Positions 1 to 8,695 of a stretch of DNA of 64,000 nt are shown here, piece by piece (position 1 is the first letter of the stretch; every line of letters begins with the position of its first letter). The position numbers and the translations under genes are program-made. The notes below the pieces were generated by a model. It saw only the letters and a list, made by a program, of their open reading frames with translations, had not been told where the DNA came from and searched no databases. Source of the stretch: Corynebacterium jeikeium (lineage in GTDB: Bacteria > Actinomycetota > Actinomycetes > Mycobacteriales > Mycobacteriaceae); contig CP033784.1 in assembly GCA_003955985.1 (NCBI GenBank), forward strand, positions 806,001-870,000, written 5' to 3'.

Positions 1-1
1 C

Positions 2-2068
2 ATCAAGCGCTTGGAGTCGCAGTGGCAGGAGATCTGGGAAGCCTCCGAGGCAGCGAAGGCGAAGCGTGGAGCAAAGCCGATTGCGCTGTACGAAGAGCCA
101 GACATGCTGGTCAAGGTCGTCCGCGACGTCTTCAACGAGGACTTCTCGCGTCTCGTGGTGGAGGGCGATCGCCCGTGGAACACAGTGACGGACTACATCG
201 GCGACCTGGCACCAGAGCTGGAGCCGCGACTGCAGCGCTACTTCGCCAAGGAGCACGGCGGCGCTGATGTCTTCGAGCACTTCCGCATCGATGAGCAGCT
301 GGCCAAGGCACTCGACCGCAAGGTCTGGCTGCCTTCGGGCGGCACGCTGGTCATCGACCGCACCGAGGCCATGACGGTCATCGACGTCAACACCGGTAAG
401 TTCACCGGCGCTGGCGGAAACCTGGAAGAGACGGTCACTCGCAACAACCTGGAGGCCGCTGAGGAAATCGTCCGCCAGATGCGTCTGCGCGATCTGGGCG
501 GCATGATTGTCGTCGATTTTATCGACATGATGCTGCCGGAAAACCAGGACTTGGTGCTGCGCCGTCTGAAGGAGGCCCTGGGCCGCGACCGCTCGCGTCA
601 CGAGGTCTCCGAGGTCACCTCGCTCGGCCTCGTCCAGATGACTCGCAAGCGTCTGGGCACAGGCCTGCTGGAGACCTTCTCCACGCCGTGTAGCTGCTGC
701 AATGGCCGCGGTCTGATTATCCACATCGATCCGGTTGAGCAGGACAATCAGGGCCGTGGCCACAAGAATGGCCGTCGCAACGACGAGCAGGACAAGTCCA
801 AGCGCCGCAACAAGTCGCGCTCGGAGCACAATCCGGCCAACCACCCGGCCGCGCTGGCCATGCACCGCGATCAGAGCGACCAGGCAGGCTCTTCCAAGGC
901 AACGCGTGACGACGACACGGAGACCAACCAGCGCGATAAGGACGCAGCCGACAAGCGTGTCGCAGCTGCTGTCGAAGCTGTCATCGTCTCTTCTGAGAAC
1001 GATGAGCCGAAGCCGCCGCGTCGTCGCCGGGTTCGTAAGAGCCAGGGCCGAAACGATGAGCAGCGACAGAACGGCCGTGGCCGTCAGGAGCGCCGCGAGC
1101 GTACTGAGCAATCGGAGAACTCCAATGACCTGGCTGCTCTGGCTGCCGCAGCTGTTGCGGAAGCCCGTGAGAAGGACCCAGAGGAGCCGTCGGATGACCG
1201 TTACATGCCGCAGGAGGGGCAGCGCCGCCGCCGTCGGGCTACGCGTCGCCGTGTAGCGGAGCATGTTGCCGTTGATTCGGCTGCACGCGACGCTGATGAC
1301 CGCGACGAAGAATATGGTGATCGTCGCAAGCGTTCGGAGCGCCCGACCCGTGCTGAGCGTGCCGAGCGCACCGATAACGGTGGAGGCCGTGGCGACGCTG
1401 AACGCTCCAGCAGCGCTAGCGCTCGACATCGCCGTCGTCGCGCTGTGCGTCGTACTGCTGTGGATGAAACCACTGCGCCTCAGGCTGGGTCTCAGGCAGC
1501 TTCCACCACAGATGTGAGGGAGCCAGCCAGGAATGGCAAGGGCGGCAACGCTAACAAGACCGGTAAGGCTGTGGCCGAGGAGTCCCAGACCTATGAGGAG
1601 GCGAAGGAGGCGTTCGAGCGTTCTCCACGCCGTCGTCGTCCGACGCGCGGTAACTCTCGCTCGGATCGCGCACCGCGCCGCGAGGACTTCGAGTCCACTA
1701 AGCCAAAGGCGGACGCTGAAGGCAGCAAGGGCGGAGATCGTGCGAAAGACAACCGCGATGACAGCAACCGCAGCACCAACCGCAGCGCCAACCGCAGTGG
1801 CGGTGGACGCCGCTCGGGCAAGTCACGGGTTGAGGTCGTAGCGGTCCAGGGCACGGGAGCTCGCCGTAATCGCCGTCGGGCGGTGCGCAGGGTCTCGTCG
1901 CAAAGCGATGCCGGAGCGACTGCGCCGAAGCAGCGACAGGGCGCTTCAAACCGCGCTACTAAGCCAGAGCAGAAGCAGGCTAATCGCGGTGCTGCGGCGC
2001 CGGAGACGAAACCGGCCAATCGTCGTCGCCGCGTGCGTCGTGCGGTGCGCCGAAGTGGCCAGAACTAG
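2..2068 (+). CDS. rne: Ribonuclease E/G, 5'-truncated by the window edge
   Basis: Endoribonuclease of the RNase E/G family, acting in mRNA decay and rRNA/tRNA maturation in the cytoplasm. The frame is already open at base 2, so the N-terminal S1 part lies upstream of the window. Counting from the TTG at 11, DVNTGK (about residues 125-130) and the following GGMIVVDFIDM segment are the catalytic DNase I-like domain, and RKRLGTGLLE followed by a CSCC-type cysteine pair near residue 230 is the zinc-link. After about residue 245 the protein becomes a tail of some 440 residues, very rich in Arg, Glu, Ala and Ser, with recurring RRRRxVRR-like clusters. Such tails in RNase E are disordered scaffolds for RNA and degradosome partners. 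It lies upstream of rplU-rpmA, the usual actinobacterial order. The identification is secure; only the start is unseen. Confidence 0.95.
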   Translation: MKRLESQWQEIWEASEAAKAKRGAKPIALYEEPDMLVKVVRDVFNEDFSRLVVEGDRPWNTVTDYIGDLAPELEPRLQRYFAKEHGGADVFEHFRIDEQLAKALDRKVWLPSGGTLVIDRTEAMTVIDVNTGKFTGAGGNLEETVTRNNLEAAEEIVRQMRLRDLGGMIVVDFIDMMLPENQDLVLRRLKEALGRDRSRHEVSEVTSLGLVQMTRKRLGTGLLETFSTPCSCCNGRGLIIHIDPVEQDNQGRGHKNGRRNDEQDKSKRRNKSRSEHNPANHPAALAMHRDQSDQAGSSKATRDDDTETNQRDKDAADKRVAAAVEAVIVSSENDEPKPPRRRRVRKSQGRNDEQRQNGRGRQERRERTEQSENSNDLAALAAAAVAEAREKDPEEPSDDRYMPQEGQRRRRRATRRRVAEHVAVDSAARDADDRDEEYGDRRKRSERPTRAERAERTDNGGGRGDAERSSSASARHRRRRAVRRTAVDETTAPQAGSQAASTTDVREPARNGKGGNANKTGKAVAEESQTYEEAKEAFERSPRRRRPTRGNSRSDRAPRREDFESTKPKADAEGSKGGDRAKDNRDDSNRSTNRSANRSGGGRRSGKSRVEVVAVQGTGARRNRRRAVRRVSSQSDAGATAPKQRQGASNRATKPEQKQANRGAAAPETKPANRRRRVRRAVRRSGQN

Positions 2069-2451
2069 GTATTGGAAACCTGGAGTAAGACCAGATAGAA
2101 GGCTGTTTTCCGTTCCCTAAAGCAGGGGGTGGAAAGTGGCTTCGGAAACTGCCCGGGAAGACCGTGAAAACCAATGGGGGACAGGGTCTTACTCGGGCAG
2201 TTTGTAATTTAGGGGGATTTTTCGCTACTCTTGACCAGTCGCTGATTAGTAGGCGTATCTGGTCATGCCCACTGGTGCTTGAGGCGCTGGTGGTAAGGAA
2301 ACGGCCAGAGCGGGGAAATCTACTCGGATTTGGCTTTCGGGTATGTCCCTGAAGTGTTCTGCACACGCAACTAATCGCAATTCCATTGTCCAGTCAAGGA
2401 ATTACAAAGATTCCTTGAGTCGAGTTTCTCAGATAAAGGGGTAGCCCTCCT
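2069..2451 (+). promoter_or_regulatory. rne-rplU intergenic leader with two inverted repeats
   Basis: This 383-nt gap has no convincing gene. It holds two dyads. The first pairs AAACTGCCCG (2146-2155) with CGGGCAGTTT (2194-2203) and has an inner AAGACC/GGTCTT pair (2158-2163, 2185-2190); the U-rich TTTGTAATTT that follows makes it a possible rne terminator. The second pairs TGACCAG (2232-2238) with CTGGTCA (2259-2265). Possible promoter elements are TTGTAA (2202-2207) with TACTCT (2226-2231), or TTGACC (2231-2236) with TATCTG (2256-2261). A structured leader for the L21 operon is plausible but not shown. The rplU ribosome site is AAAGGGG near 2436-2442. Confidence 0.5.
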
Positions 2452-2760
2452 ATGTACGCGATCGTCAAGACCGGCGGCAAGCAGTACAAGGTTGCCGAAG
2501 GTGACCTCGTCAAGGTCGAGAAGATCGAGGGTGAGCCGGGTTCGTCCGTGGCTCTCACCCCGGTTCTGCTCGTCGATGGCGCAGATGTCATTGCGGATGC
2601 CGACAAGCTTGCCAACGTTACCGTTAACGCAGAGATCGTCGAGGCCGCTAAGGGCCCGAAGATCCGCGGCATGCACTACAAGAACAAGACTGGCTACAAG
2701 CGCCGCTACGGCCACCGTCAGCCGCTCACTGTTCTGAAGATTACCGGCGTCTCCAAGTAA
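2452..2760 (+). CDS. rplU: 50S ribosomal protein L21
   Basis: Component of the large ribosomal subunit that binds 23S rRNA. The 102-residue product has the normal family length, starts [18 protein letters not shown] and ends with the conserved [19 protein letters not shown] region. The ATG is preceded by AAAGGGG about 10 nt upstream. It is followed 40 nt later by rpmA, the universal L21-L27 pair, and both probably come from one transcript that ends at the hairpin after rpmA. Nothing in the protein is unusual. Confidence 0.98.
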   Translation: MYAIVKTGGKQYKVAEGDLVKVEKIEGEPGSSVALTPVLLVDGADVIADADKLANVTVNAEIVEAAKGPKIRGMHYKNKTGYKRRYGHRQPLTVLKITGVSK

Positions 2761-2800
2761 ACCGCCGAAATTCCAATTAGCTTTTCCCTAGGAGAAAATC

Positions 2801-3058
2801 ATGGCTACTAAGAAGGGTGCATCCAGCACCAGCAACGGCCGCGACTCCGAAGCTAAGCGCCTCGGCGTGAAGCGCTTCGGCGGCCAGCAGGTTAAGGCAG
2901 GCGAGATTCTCGTTCGTCAGCGCGGTACCTCGTTCCACCCGGGTGAGAACGTTGGCCGTGGCGGCGACGACACTCTCTTCGCTCTGAAGGCAGGCGCAGT
3001 CGAGTTCGGTACCCGCCGTAACCGCCGCATTGTCAGCATCGTTGAGAATAACTCCTAA
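2801..3058 (+). CDS. rpmA: 50S ribosomal protein L27
   Basis: Large-subunit protein whose N-terminus reaches toward the peptidyl transferase centre. The 85-residue product has the family core ([37 protein letters not shown]). The N-terminus starts directly as [22 protein letters not shown], with no cleavable extension of the Firmicutes type. The start is supported by AGGAG at 2790-2794, six bases before the ATG. It is the second gene of the rplU operon and is followed by a strong intrinsic terminator. Confidence 0.98.
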   Translation: MATKKGASSTSNGRDSEAKRLGVKRFGGQQVKAGEILVRQRGTSFHPGENVGRGGDDTLFALKAGAVEFGTRRNRRIVSIVENNS

Positions 3059-3128
3059 GAACAACCCTCGGTTGTCCACATAGGATTACTGCAACGTTGA
3101 ATTTGAGGCAGGTTTAACTGCCTTGCAG

Positions 3129-3176
3129 AAGAGCCGATTCCTTTCCCACTGCGAAAGGTAATCGGCTCTTTTGTTG
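3129..3176 (+). terminator. Intrinsic terminator after rplU-rpmA
   Basis: AAGAGCCGATT (3129-3139) pairs perfectly with AATCGGCTCTT (3160-3170). An inner CCTTTC/GAAAGG stem (3140-3145, 3153-3158) extends it, and TTTTGTTGTTT follows. This is a textbook Rho-independent terminator for the ribosomal protein operon. Confidence 0.93.
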
Positions 3177-3227
3177 TTTATTACTGTTTCGCGCTTTTAG
3201 GTTGCGAGGCAGCGTTTTGTTACCGCC

Positions 3228-3257
3228 TAGACTTCTGCCCGTCGGCTCGCTTAAATT
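3228..3257 (+). promoter_or_regulatory. Candidate promoter of obg
   Basis: TAGACT (3228-3233) and TAAATT (3252-3257) are separated by 18 bp in the gap between the rpmA terminator and obg. This would give a leader of about 50 nt. It is a sequence-only guess; the -35 matches consensus at four positions. Confidence 0.4.
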
Positions 3258-3314
3258 AGGGCATTACTCCAGGCACTAGAAGATGGCTCTCCGCTCGGAA
3301 GTGTGTGTGATTTT

Positions 3315-4829
3315 ATGTCTCGTTTTGTAGATCGTGTCGTACTGCATTTGCAGGCCGGCGACGGTGGTCACGGCTGTAACTCGGTGCTGCGTGAAAAGTT
3401 CAAGCCACTCGGCGGGCCCGATGGCGGCAACGGTGGCCACGGTGGCGACATTGTGCTGGTCGTCGACCCGCAGATTCACACTCTGATGGACTTCCACTTC
3501 CATCCCCACATCAAGGCTGCCAACGGTAAGCCCGGCGCGGGTGATCACCGCAATGGTGCTCGCGGCGAGGACCTGGTTCTCGGAGTGCCGGAGGGCACGG
3601 TTGTGATGACCGAGGATGGGGAAGTGCTGGCGGACATGACCGGTAAGGGGGACCGCTTCATCGCCGCTGAAGGCGGTTACGGTGGCCTGGGCAACGCAGC
3701 GCTGGCGAACAAGAACCGCCGTGCGCCGGGCTTCGCTCTCCTCGGTGAGCCTGGCGAGGCCAAGGATCTTGTCTTGGAGCTCAAATCCATGGCAGACGTT
3801 GGACTGGTGGGCTTCCCGTCAGCCGGAAAGTCCTCGCTGGTCAGCACCTTGAGCGCTGCTAAGCCGAAGATTGGTGACTACCCATTTACCACGCTGCAGC
3901 CGAACCTGGGTGTGGTCAACGTTGGCTACGAGTCCTTCACCATCGCAGATGTGCCGGGCCTTATCCCGGGGGCGTCTGAAGGCCGTGGTCTTGGGTTGGA
4001 TTTCCTGCGTCACATTGAGCGCTGTGCTGTGCTGGTGCATGTGGTGGACGCTGCTGCGCTGGAGGGCGACCGCGATCCGGTCTCTGACATCAAGGCGTTG
4101 GAGGCGGAACTCGCCAACTACCAGTCGGTGCTGAAGGCCGACGTGGGGCTTGGGGACCTCGCAGAGCGTCCGCGCGTCATCGTGCTGAACAAGATTGACC
4201 TGCCCGATGCTCGCGAGATGATTGACATGCAGCGCGAGGAGTTGGAGAAGTTCCGCTGGCCGATTTATGAGATCTCTACGGTGACGCACGAGGGACTCAA
4301 GGAGCTGACCTACGGCCTGAAGGATCAGATTGCCGCCTACCGCAAGGCGCATCCGTTGCCAACAGAGCAGGAGCCCCGTGCGGTCATCCGTCCGGAAGGT
4401 GTGCGTGGCAAGAAGCGCGAAGGCGCGGACTTCACCATCGAGCGCGATCCGAATACCCCAGATGGGTTCATTGTGCGTGGCCGTAAGCCGGAACGCTGGA
4501 TTAACCAGACGGACTTCGAAAACGACGAGGCAGTCGGCTACTTGGCTGACCGCCTGGCCAAGCTTGGTGTAGAAGATGCCCTGGCAAAGGCTGGGGCAAC
4601 GGTTGGCTGCCCGGTGACGATTTCCTATCTCACCTTCGAGTGGTACCCGCAGCAGGTCGCGGGCACCGATGACTTCGTGCCGAGTGGCCGTGGTACCGAC
4701 GATCGTCTCTACGTCAACGAGCGCACTAGCGCTGAGCAGCGTAAGCGTGCATCGCAGGCCCGCCGTGGTCTGATTGACGAGTACGATTTCGGAGATGGCG
4801 AAGAGGCTATTCGCGACCGGTACTCATAG
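3315..4829 (+). CDS. obg: GTPase Obg/CgtA
   Basis: Essential P-loop GTPase linked to 50S subunit assembly and stress control. Three domains are visible. A glycine-rich Obg fold (residues 1-158) carries [13 protein letters not shown]. The G domain carries the P-loop GFPSAGKSS (about 166-174), DVPGLIPGA (switch II) and NKID. A C-terminal OCT-type domain follows, ending in an acidic tail ([10 protein letters not shown]), for 504 residues in all, close to corynebacterial homologues. I chose ATG 3315 ([11 protein letters not shown]) because family members start this way; an in-frame GTG at 3303 would add only four residues. obg-proB order is conserved in corynebacteria. Confidence 0.96.
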   Translation: MSRFVDRVVLHLQAGDGGHGCNSVLREKFKPLGGPDGGNGGHGGDIVLVVDPQIHTLMDFHFHPHIKAANGKPGAGDHRNGARGEDLVLGVPEGTVVMTEDGEVLADMTGKGDRFIAAEGGYGGLGNAALANKNRRAPGFALLGEPGEAKDLVLELKSMADVGLVGFPSAGKSSLVSTLSAAKPKIGDYPFTTLQPNLGVVNVGYESFTIADVPGLIPGASEGRGLGLDFLRHIERCAVLVHVVDAAALEGDRDPVSDIKALEAELANYQSVLKADVGLGDLAERPRVIVLNKIDLPDAREMIDMQREELEKFRWPIYEISTVTHEGLKELTYGLKDQIAAYRKAHPLPTEQEPRAVIRPEGVRGKKREGADFTIERDPNTPDGFIVRGRKPERWINQTDFENDEAVGYLADRLAKLGVEDALAKAGATVGCPVTISYLTFEWYPQQVAGTDDFVPSGRGTDDRLYVNERTSAEQRKRASQARRGLIDEYDFGDGEEAIRDRYS

Positions 4830-4876
4830 TCGCGGGCGCCAGCGTCGTCGGCAAGCGAAGACTTCAAACTTGCATT

Positions 4877-4919
4877 TTGCCATTAATTGTTTAAACAATT
4901 ATATAGTCAGAATTACATT
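4877..4919 (+). promoter_or_regulatory. proB promoter region with 18-bp palindrome
   Basis: A perfect palindrome at 4884-4901 (core AATTGTTTAAACAATT) lies just before TATAGT (4902-4907) and a second hexamer, TACATT (4914-4919). TTGCCA (4877-4882) could serve as -35 for TATAGT with a 19-bp spacer. TACATT ends 8 nt before the ATG at 4928, so that hexamer would give a leaderless mRNA. The palindrome sits where a repressor or activator would be expected to bind. The regulator is not identifiable from this window. Confidence 0.5.
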
Positions 4920-4927
4920 AGACCGTC

Positions 4928-6274
4928 ATGTTTTCCATTAGTGAAATGAGTGAGTCAGTTATCCCTTCCGACACCGTTGCCAACGATGTTGACGTCACTG
5001 GAGCAGATGCATTAGATGCCCCGGTAGCTACCCCGAAGTCTGAATCGGACGCGCCGATTTCCCGTGAGGAGGTCGACGAGCTGCTTCACAACAATCCTGA
5101 GTCCACCGTCGCTGAGATTGAAAAGGCGACTGAGAATTTATCTCCGGGAACCAAAGGCGGTTTCGATTCCGAGACTCGTGAGGCAATTCGGACCGCGAAG
5201 CGTGTCGTGGTGAAGATTGGTTCTTCCTCGTTGACCGGATCTGACGGTCGTACCGATCCCGAACGCATCGACTTCATTGCCGATGCCCTGGAAAAGCGGA
5301 TGGGCTTTAGCGATGTCATTGTCGTGTCCTCCGGCGCGGTGGCATCCGGAATGGGGCCGCTGGGGCTGACTTCGCGTCCCACTGATTTGGCGACCAAGCA
5401 GGCGGCTGCAGCGGTGGGGCAGGTGCGCCTGGCACAGGAGTGGGGACGCTCCTTCCTGCGCTATGGCCGCACTTCTGCGCAGGTGCTTTTGACCTCGGAC
5501 GATGCAGGTGTGCGTTCGCGTGCCCGCAACGCTCAGCGCACTATCGACCGCCTGCGCCAGCTGGGTGCAGTGCCAATTGTCAACGAAAATGACACGGTCG
5601 CGACCTCGGAGTTCCGCTTCGGCGACAACGACCGCCTGGCCGCCCTGGTCAGTCACCTGGCGTACTGCGATGCACTGATTCTGCTTTCCGACGTCGACGG
5701 CCTCTACGACCGCAACCCGGCCGATCCAGGTGCAACCTTTGTGCCAGAGGTGCGCAGCGGTAACGACTTGCGTGGTGTTATCGCCGGTGACGGTGGGGCA
5801 TTGGGCACCGGTGGAATGGCCTCGAAGGTGTCTGCCGCACGCCTGGCTTCGCGTGCTGGGGTGCCGGTGCTGCTGACTTCGGCGTCCAACATTGAGCGAG
5901 CACTGGACCAGGCAGATGTGGGAACCGCTTTCGCCGCGAAGGACAACCGCTTGAGCGCCTGGAAGTTCTGGATGCTCTACGCAGCGGATAGCTCGGGCCT
6001 GCTTCGCCTGGATGCCGGCGCGGTCGACGCTGTGACCCGCATGCGCAAGTCGCTGCTCCCGGTCGGTATCACCTCGGTTGACGGTGAGTTCTCCGCTGGT
6101 GACATCGTCGACCTGATTGGCCCGAGCGGTGAGGTCATCGGACGCGGCGAGGTCAACTATGACTCTGAAGAATTGCTGGGCATGATCGGCTACCACACCG
6201 AGGAATTGCCGAATGACATGCAGAAGCCTGTCGTCCATGCCGACTACCTGTCGGATTTCGCCTCCCGCGCTTAG
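4928..6274 (+). CDS. proB: Glutamate 5-kinase with N-terminal extension
   Basis: First enzyme of proline synthesis: ATP-dependent phosphorylation of glutamate to gamma-glutamyl phosphate. The amino-acid-kinase core begins at VVVKIGSS (about residues 93-100), followed by [28 protein letters not shown] and [14 protein letters not shown]-terminal PUA-type domain includes [13 protein letters not shown]. The family is usually about 370 residues; this product is 448, owing to an acidic, probably disordered leader of about 88 residues. No in-frame ATG or GTG lies between codon 7 (ATG 4946) and the kinase domain, so the extension seems real. No clear ribosome site precedes the ATG, consistent with a near-leaderless transcript. 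The usual proB/proA proximity is broken here by a sortase unit. Confidence 0.93.
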   Translation: MFSISEMSESVIPSDTVANDVDVTGADALDAPVATPKSESDAPISREEVDELLHNNPESTVAEIEKATENLSPGTKGGFDSETREAIRTAKRVVVKIGSSSLTGSDGRTDPERIDFIADALEKRMGFSDVIVVSSGAVASGMGPLGLTSRPTDLATKQAAAAVGQVRLAQEWGRSFLRYGRTSAQVLLTSDDAGVRSRARNAQRTIDRLRQLGAVPIVNENDTVATSEFRFGDNDRLAALVSHLAYCDALILLSDVDGLYDRNPADPGATFVPEVRSGNDLRGVIAGDGGALGTGGMASKVSAARLASRAGVPVLLTSASNIERALDQADVGTAFAAKDNRLSAWKFWMLYAADSSGLLRLDAGAVDAVTRMRKSLLPVGITSVDGEFSAGDIVDLIGPSGEVIGRGEVNYDSEELLGMIGYHTEELPNDMQKPVVHADYLSDFASRA

Positions 6275-6354
6275 GAGAGCGTTGCGCTGAGAGCTGCAGC
6301 GCTTAAAGACGCGCACCTGGGCGCGCCCGGACAGAGGTGCCTCGGCAAAGACCG

Positions 6355-6417
6355 GCTGAGTGGGGACTAGCTGAGTGCGGACTGGCTGGGGGGAGGAGCG
6401 CCTGAGCGCGGACTGCC
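6355..6417 (+). repeat. Imperfect 15-16 bp tandem repeat before the sortase gene
   Basis: Four degenerate units built on GCTGAGTGCGGACTG run head to tail between proB and the sortase promoter. The third unit is the most diverged (GCTGGGGGGAGGAGC). No function is evident. Confidence 0.55.
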
Positions 6418-6436
6418 TGGATGAGGAACTTTCGGG

Positions 6437-6449
6437 CATAATCCTAAGT
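6437..6449 (+). promoter_or_regulatory. -10 element for leaderless sortase transcript
   Basis: CATAAT (6437-6442) lies exactly 7 nt before GTG 6450. That spacing would put transcription start at the start codon. Confidence 0.6.
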
Positions 6450-7163
6450 GTGTTATCGAAAATTATTGGCGTCATCGGCGAGTTGCTCTTGACAGCTGGA
6501 GTGCTGGTGGCGCTCTTCGCCTTTTATCTGCTGTACTGGTCTGGTCTTGAAACTGGGAAAGCTCAGCAGCAGGCTCGTGATGAGCTGCAGCAGGCATGGT
6601 CCGCACCGGCATCGGCCGCAGCTCAGGCGCCAGAAGGCACGGAGCCAGCTGTTGAGGGCTCCTGGGTGCCTGGCTCTGCGGTGGCGATGATTTCCGCTCC
6701 TAAGGCCGGTTTTAGCGATTTGGTCGTATTCGAAGGTGTCTCTCAGGAAGTTTTGCGCGGTGGCCCCGGCCATTATCCGAGCACAGCCCTTCCGGGGCAG
6801 GTGGGCAACAGCTCTTATGCCGCCCATCGTGACGGCCACGGAGCTCCCTTTGACAACATTGACCGCCTGCAGACGTGCGATGACATCACCGTAGAGACGC
6901 GTGATGCTATTTACCGCTACAAGGTATTGCCGGTCGACGGTATGGCTGGCGCAGGGGAAAGCTTCGACTGCGTGCCAGAAGGAACTAACGTCCCCGAGAT
7001 TCCCGGCCAGCACATTGTCACTCCAGACCGCGCCGATGTCCTCAATCCGGTCGGTGACGCGACTCTACTTACGCTGACTACCTGCCATCCGCAGTGGGAC
7101 AACACTCATCGGCTCATTATTCACGCGGTTCTCGCCGGTGTTGAGACCAAGGAGGTCAACTAG
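6450..7163 (+). CDS. Class E sortase
   Basis: Membrane-anchored cysteine transpeptidase that attaches LPXTG/LAXTG-type proteins to the cell wall. From GTG 6450 the 237-residue product begins with one hydrophobic segment (about residues 5-30, VLSKIIGVIGELLLTAGVLV). Then comes a low-complexity linker and the beta-barrel: catalytic His in YAAHRDGHG (about H126), catalytic Cys in TLTTCHP (about C212) and Arg in THRLII (about R221). TLTTCHP is typical of class E. An upstream ATG at 6375 would add 25 non-conserved residues ahead of the membrane segment, and the CATAAT hexamer 7 nt before GTG 6450 supports the shorter form. It is translationally linked to the small membrane protein gene that starts right at its stop codon. 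Confidence 0.88.
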   Translation: MLSKIIGVIGELLLTAGVLVALFAFYLLYWSGLETGKAQQQARDELQQAWSAPASAAAQAPEGTEPAVEGSWVPGSAVAMISAPKAGFSDLVVFEGVSQEVLRGGPGHYPSTALPGQVGNSSYAAHRDGHGAPFDNIDRLQTCDDITVETRDAIYRYKVLPVDGMAGAGESFDCVPEGTNVPEIPGQHIVTPDRADVLNPVGDATLLTLTTCHPQWDNTHRLIIHAVLAGVETKEVN

Positions 7164-7316
7164 ATGTACGCAGCTTTTTGGCGATCCCTGCCGGGTCCGT
7201 GGTGGGTGAAAGCGATCATCACCATCGTGATTGCCGTCATCGTGTTCCTGCTGTTGATGAATTACATCTTTCCTTGGGTTGCTGAGCTAATTCCTTCAAA
7301 TGATGTCTCACTCTAG
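7164..7316 (+). CDS. Small membrane protein paired with the sortase
   Basis: A 50-residue product starting [18 protein letters not shown], with one long hydrophobic helix (about residues 17-43) and the short tail [14 protein letters not shown]. The start codon directly follows the sortase stop, with AAGGAGG (7149-7155) eight bases upstream, so it is a strong translational start despite its size. I recall similar FWRxLPGPxWVK small proteins beside class E sortase genes in actinobacteria, which suggests a conserved two-gene module. What it does is unknown; a role in sortase anchoring or stability is only inference. Confidence 0.8.
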   Translation: MYAAFWRSLPGPWWVKAIITIVIAVIVFLLLMNYIFPWVAELIPSNDVSL

Positions 7317-7330
7317 TTATGCTGGTAGGC
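7295..7330 (+). promoter_or_regulatory. Leaderless promoter of proA
   Basis: TTCAAA (7295-7300), 17 bp, TATGCT (7318-7323), then 7 nt to ATG 7331. The promoter overlaps the end of the small membrane protein gene, so proA can be transcribed apart from the sortase unit. Confidence 0.65.
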
Positions 7331-8674
7331 ATGACTGCTCAAACGAACGAAACTGCTAACACCATTCAACAGGGCATTGCCGAGGATTCGGCTCTTAGCC
7401 CGGAGCGTGCTGCTGAGCGCGCCGAGGTTTTAGATAAGGCACAGCGTGCCAAGGCTGTCGCGGGAGAGCTGGCTCGCTTTACGTCGGCACGCAAGAACGA
7501 GCTCCTGCTGGCCGCAGCAGATGCGCTGGTCGCCCGTACTGAAGAGATTCTGGTAGCCAACGCCAAGGACATCGAGGCCGGTAAGGCCCGTGGTTTTAGT
7601 GACTCCCTGCTGGATCGCCTGCGTCTTGACGCCAATCGTGTTGAGGGTATTGCCGGTGGGCTGCGCCAGGTTGCGGCCCTGCCGGATCCGGTAGGCGAGG
7701 TGCTGCGGGGAAGCACTCTTCCTAACGGCATTAAGCTTTCCCAGGTCAGCGTTCCGCTGGGCGTGATGGGCATGGTCTATGAGGCTCGCCCGAACGTTAC
7801 TGTCGATGCCTTTGGTCTGGCGCTGAAGTCGGGCAACGTGGCCTTGCTGCGTGGCTCCAAGTCCGCCGTCCACTCCAACACGCAGCTGGTCGCGGTTTTG
7901 CGTGAGGTGCTGGCCAACCACGATGCACCGGAGGACCTTGTTCAGCTGCTGCCGTGTGAGACCCACGATTCCGTGCAGGATCTCATCACTGCCCGCGGCC
8001 TGGTTGACGTAGTGATTCCGCGCGGCGGTGCCGGTCTGATTGAGGCCGTCGTGACGAAGGCAACGGTGCCGACCATTGAGACCGGTACCGGTAACTGCCA
8101 TATCTACATCGATGCTTCCGCCGATATCGACGAGGCGATTGCGCTGATGATTAACGGCAAGACCCGCCGTCCGAGCGTCTGTAACGCCACTGAAACGGTT
8201 CTCATTGACTCGGCGCTGTCCGCGCAGGATCAGGTCCGCATTTTGGACGCGCTTGCCGACGCGGGCATTGCGGTCCACGGCGATGTCGATAATCTGGCGG
8301 CCTCTGGGTGGACCGGTGAGGTCATTCCTGCGACGGAAGAAGACTGGTCGGATGAGTACCTTTCGCTAGACATTGCCGCACGCATTGTCGACGGTGTGGT
8401 GGCCGCGACGGATCACATCACTGAGTACTCCTCGGGTCACACGGAAGCTATCTCTGCACGTGACTGGGGCGTGTGCCAGGAGTTCGTCGACCGTGTTGAT
8501 GCTGCCGCTGTCAGCGTCAATACCTCCACTGCGTTCACCGATGGTGAGCAGTACGGTTTCGGCGCAGAGATTGGTATTTCCACCCAGAAGCTGCACGCCC
8601 GTGGGCCCATGGGGCTGCCGGAGTTGACCAGCAGCAAGTGGGTTCTGGCTGGTCGTGGACAGACTCGTCCGTAG
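7331..8674 (+). CDS. proA: Gamma-glutamyl phosphate reductase
   Basis: Second step of proline synthesis: NADPH-dependent reduction of gamma-glutamyl phosphate to glutamate-5-semialdehyde. The 447-residue product is aldehyde-dehydrogenase-like. Visible landmarks are [51 protein letters not shown], the catalytic cysteine in SVCNATET (about residue 285) and [20 protein letters not shown] near the C-terminus. ATG 7331 (MTAQTNET) is preferred over the in-frame ATG 7319 because a -10 hexamer lies exactly 7 nt before it. A short Gln/Asn/Glu-rich leader precedes the conserved part. The hydroxyacid dehydrogenase gene found between proB and proA in C. glutamicum is absent here. Confidence 0.96.
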   Translation: MTAQTNETANTIQQGIAEDSALSPERAAERAEVLDKAQRAKAVAGELARFTSARKNELLLAAADALVARTEEILVANAKDIEAGKARGFSDSLLDRLRLDANRVEGIAGGLRQVAALPDPVGEVLRGSTLPNGIKLSQVSVPLGVMGMVYEARPNVTVDAFGLALKSGNVALLRGSKSAVHSNTQLVAVLREVLANHDAPEDLVQLLPCETHDSVQDLITARGLVDVVIPRGGAGLIEAVVTKATVPTIETGTGNCHIYIDASADIDEAIALMINGKTRRPSVCNATETVLIDSALSAQDQVRILDALADAGIAVHGDVDNLAASGWTGEVIPATEEDWSDEYLSLDIAARIVDGVVAATDHITEYSSGHTEAISARDWGVCQEFVDRVDAAAVSVNTSTAFTDGEQYGFGAEIGISTQKLHARGPMGLPELTSSKWVLAGRGQTRP

Positions 8675-8682
8675 TGCCCGGG

Positions 8683-8695
8683 TAAAGTGCCAGTC
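8683..8695 (+). promoter_or_regulatory. -10 element for leaderless nadD transcript
   Basis: TAAAGT (8683-8688) is followed by 7 nt and ATG 8696. A good -35 at 17 bp is not evident (TGGACA at 8656-8661 is 21 bp away). Confidence 0.5.

Noticed and set aside
5138..6475. Long minus-strand open frame opposite proB (445 codons)
   Set aside because: It is a shadow of the high-GC codon pattern of proB; its translation has no domain or start signal, and proB is certain.
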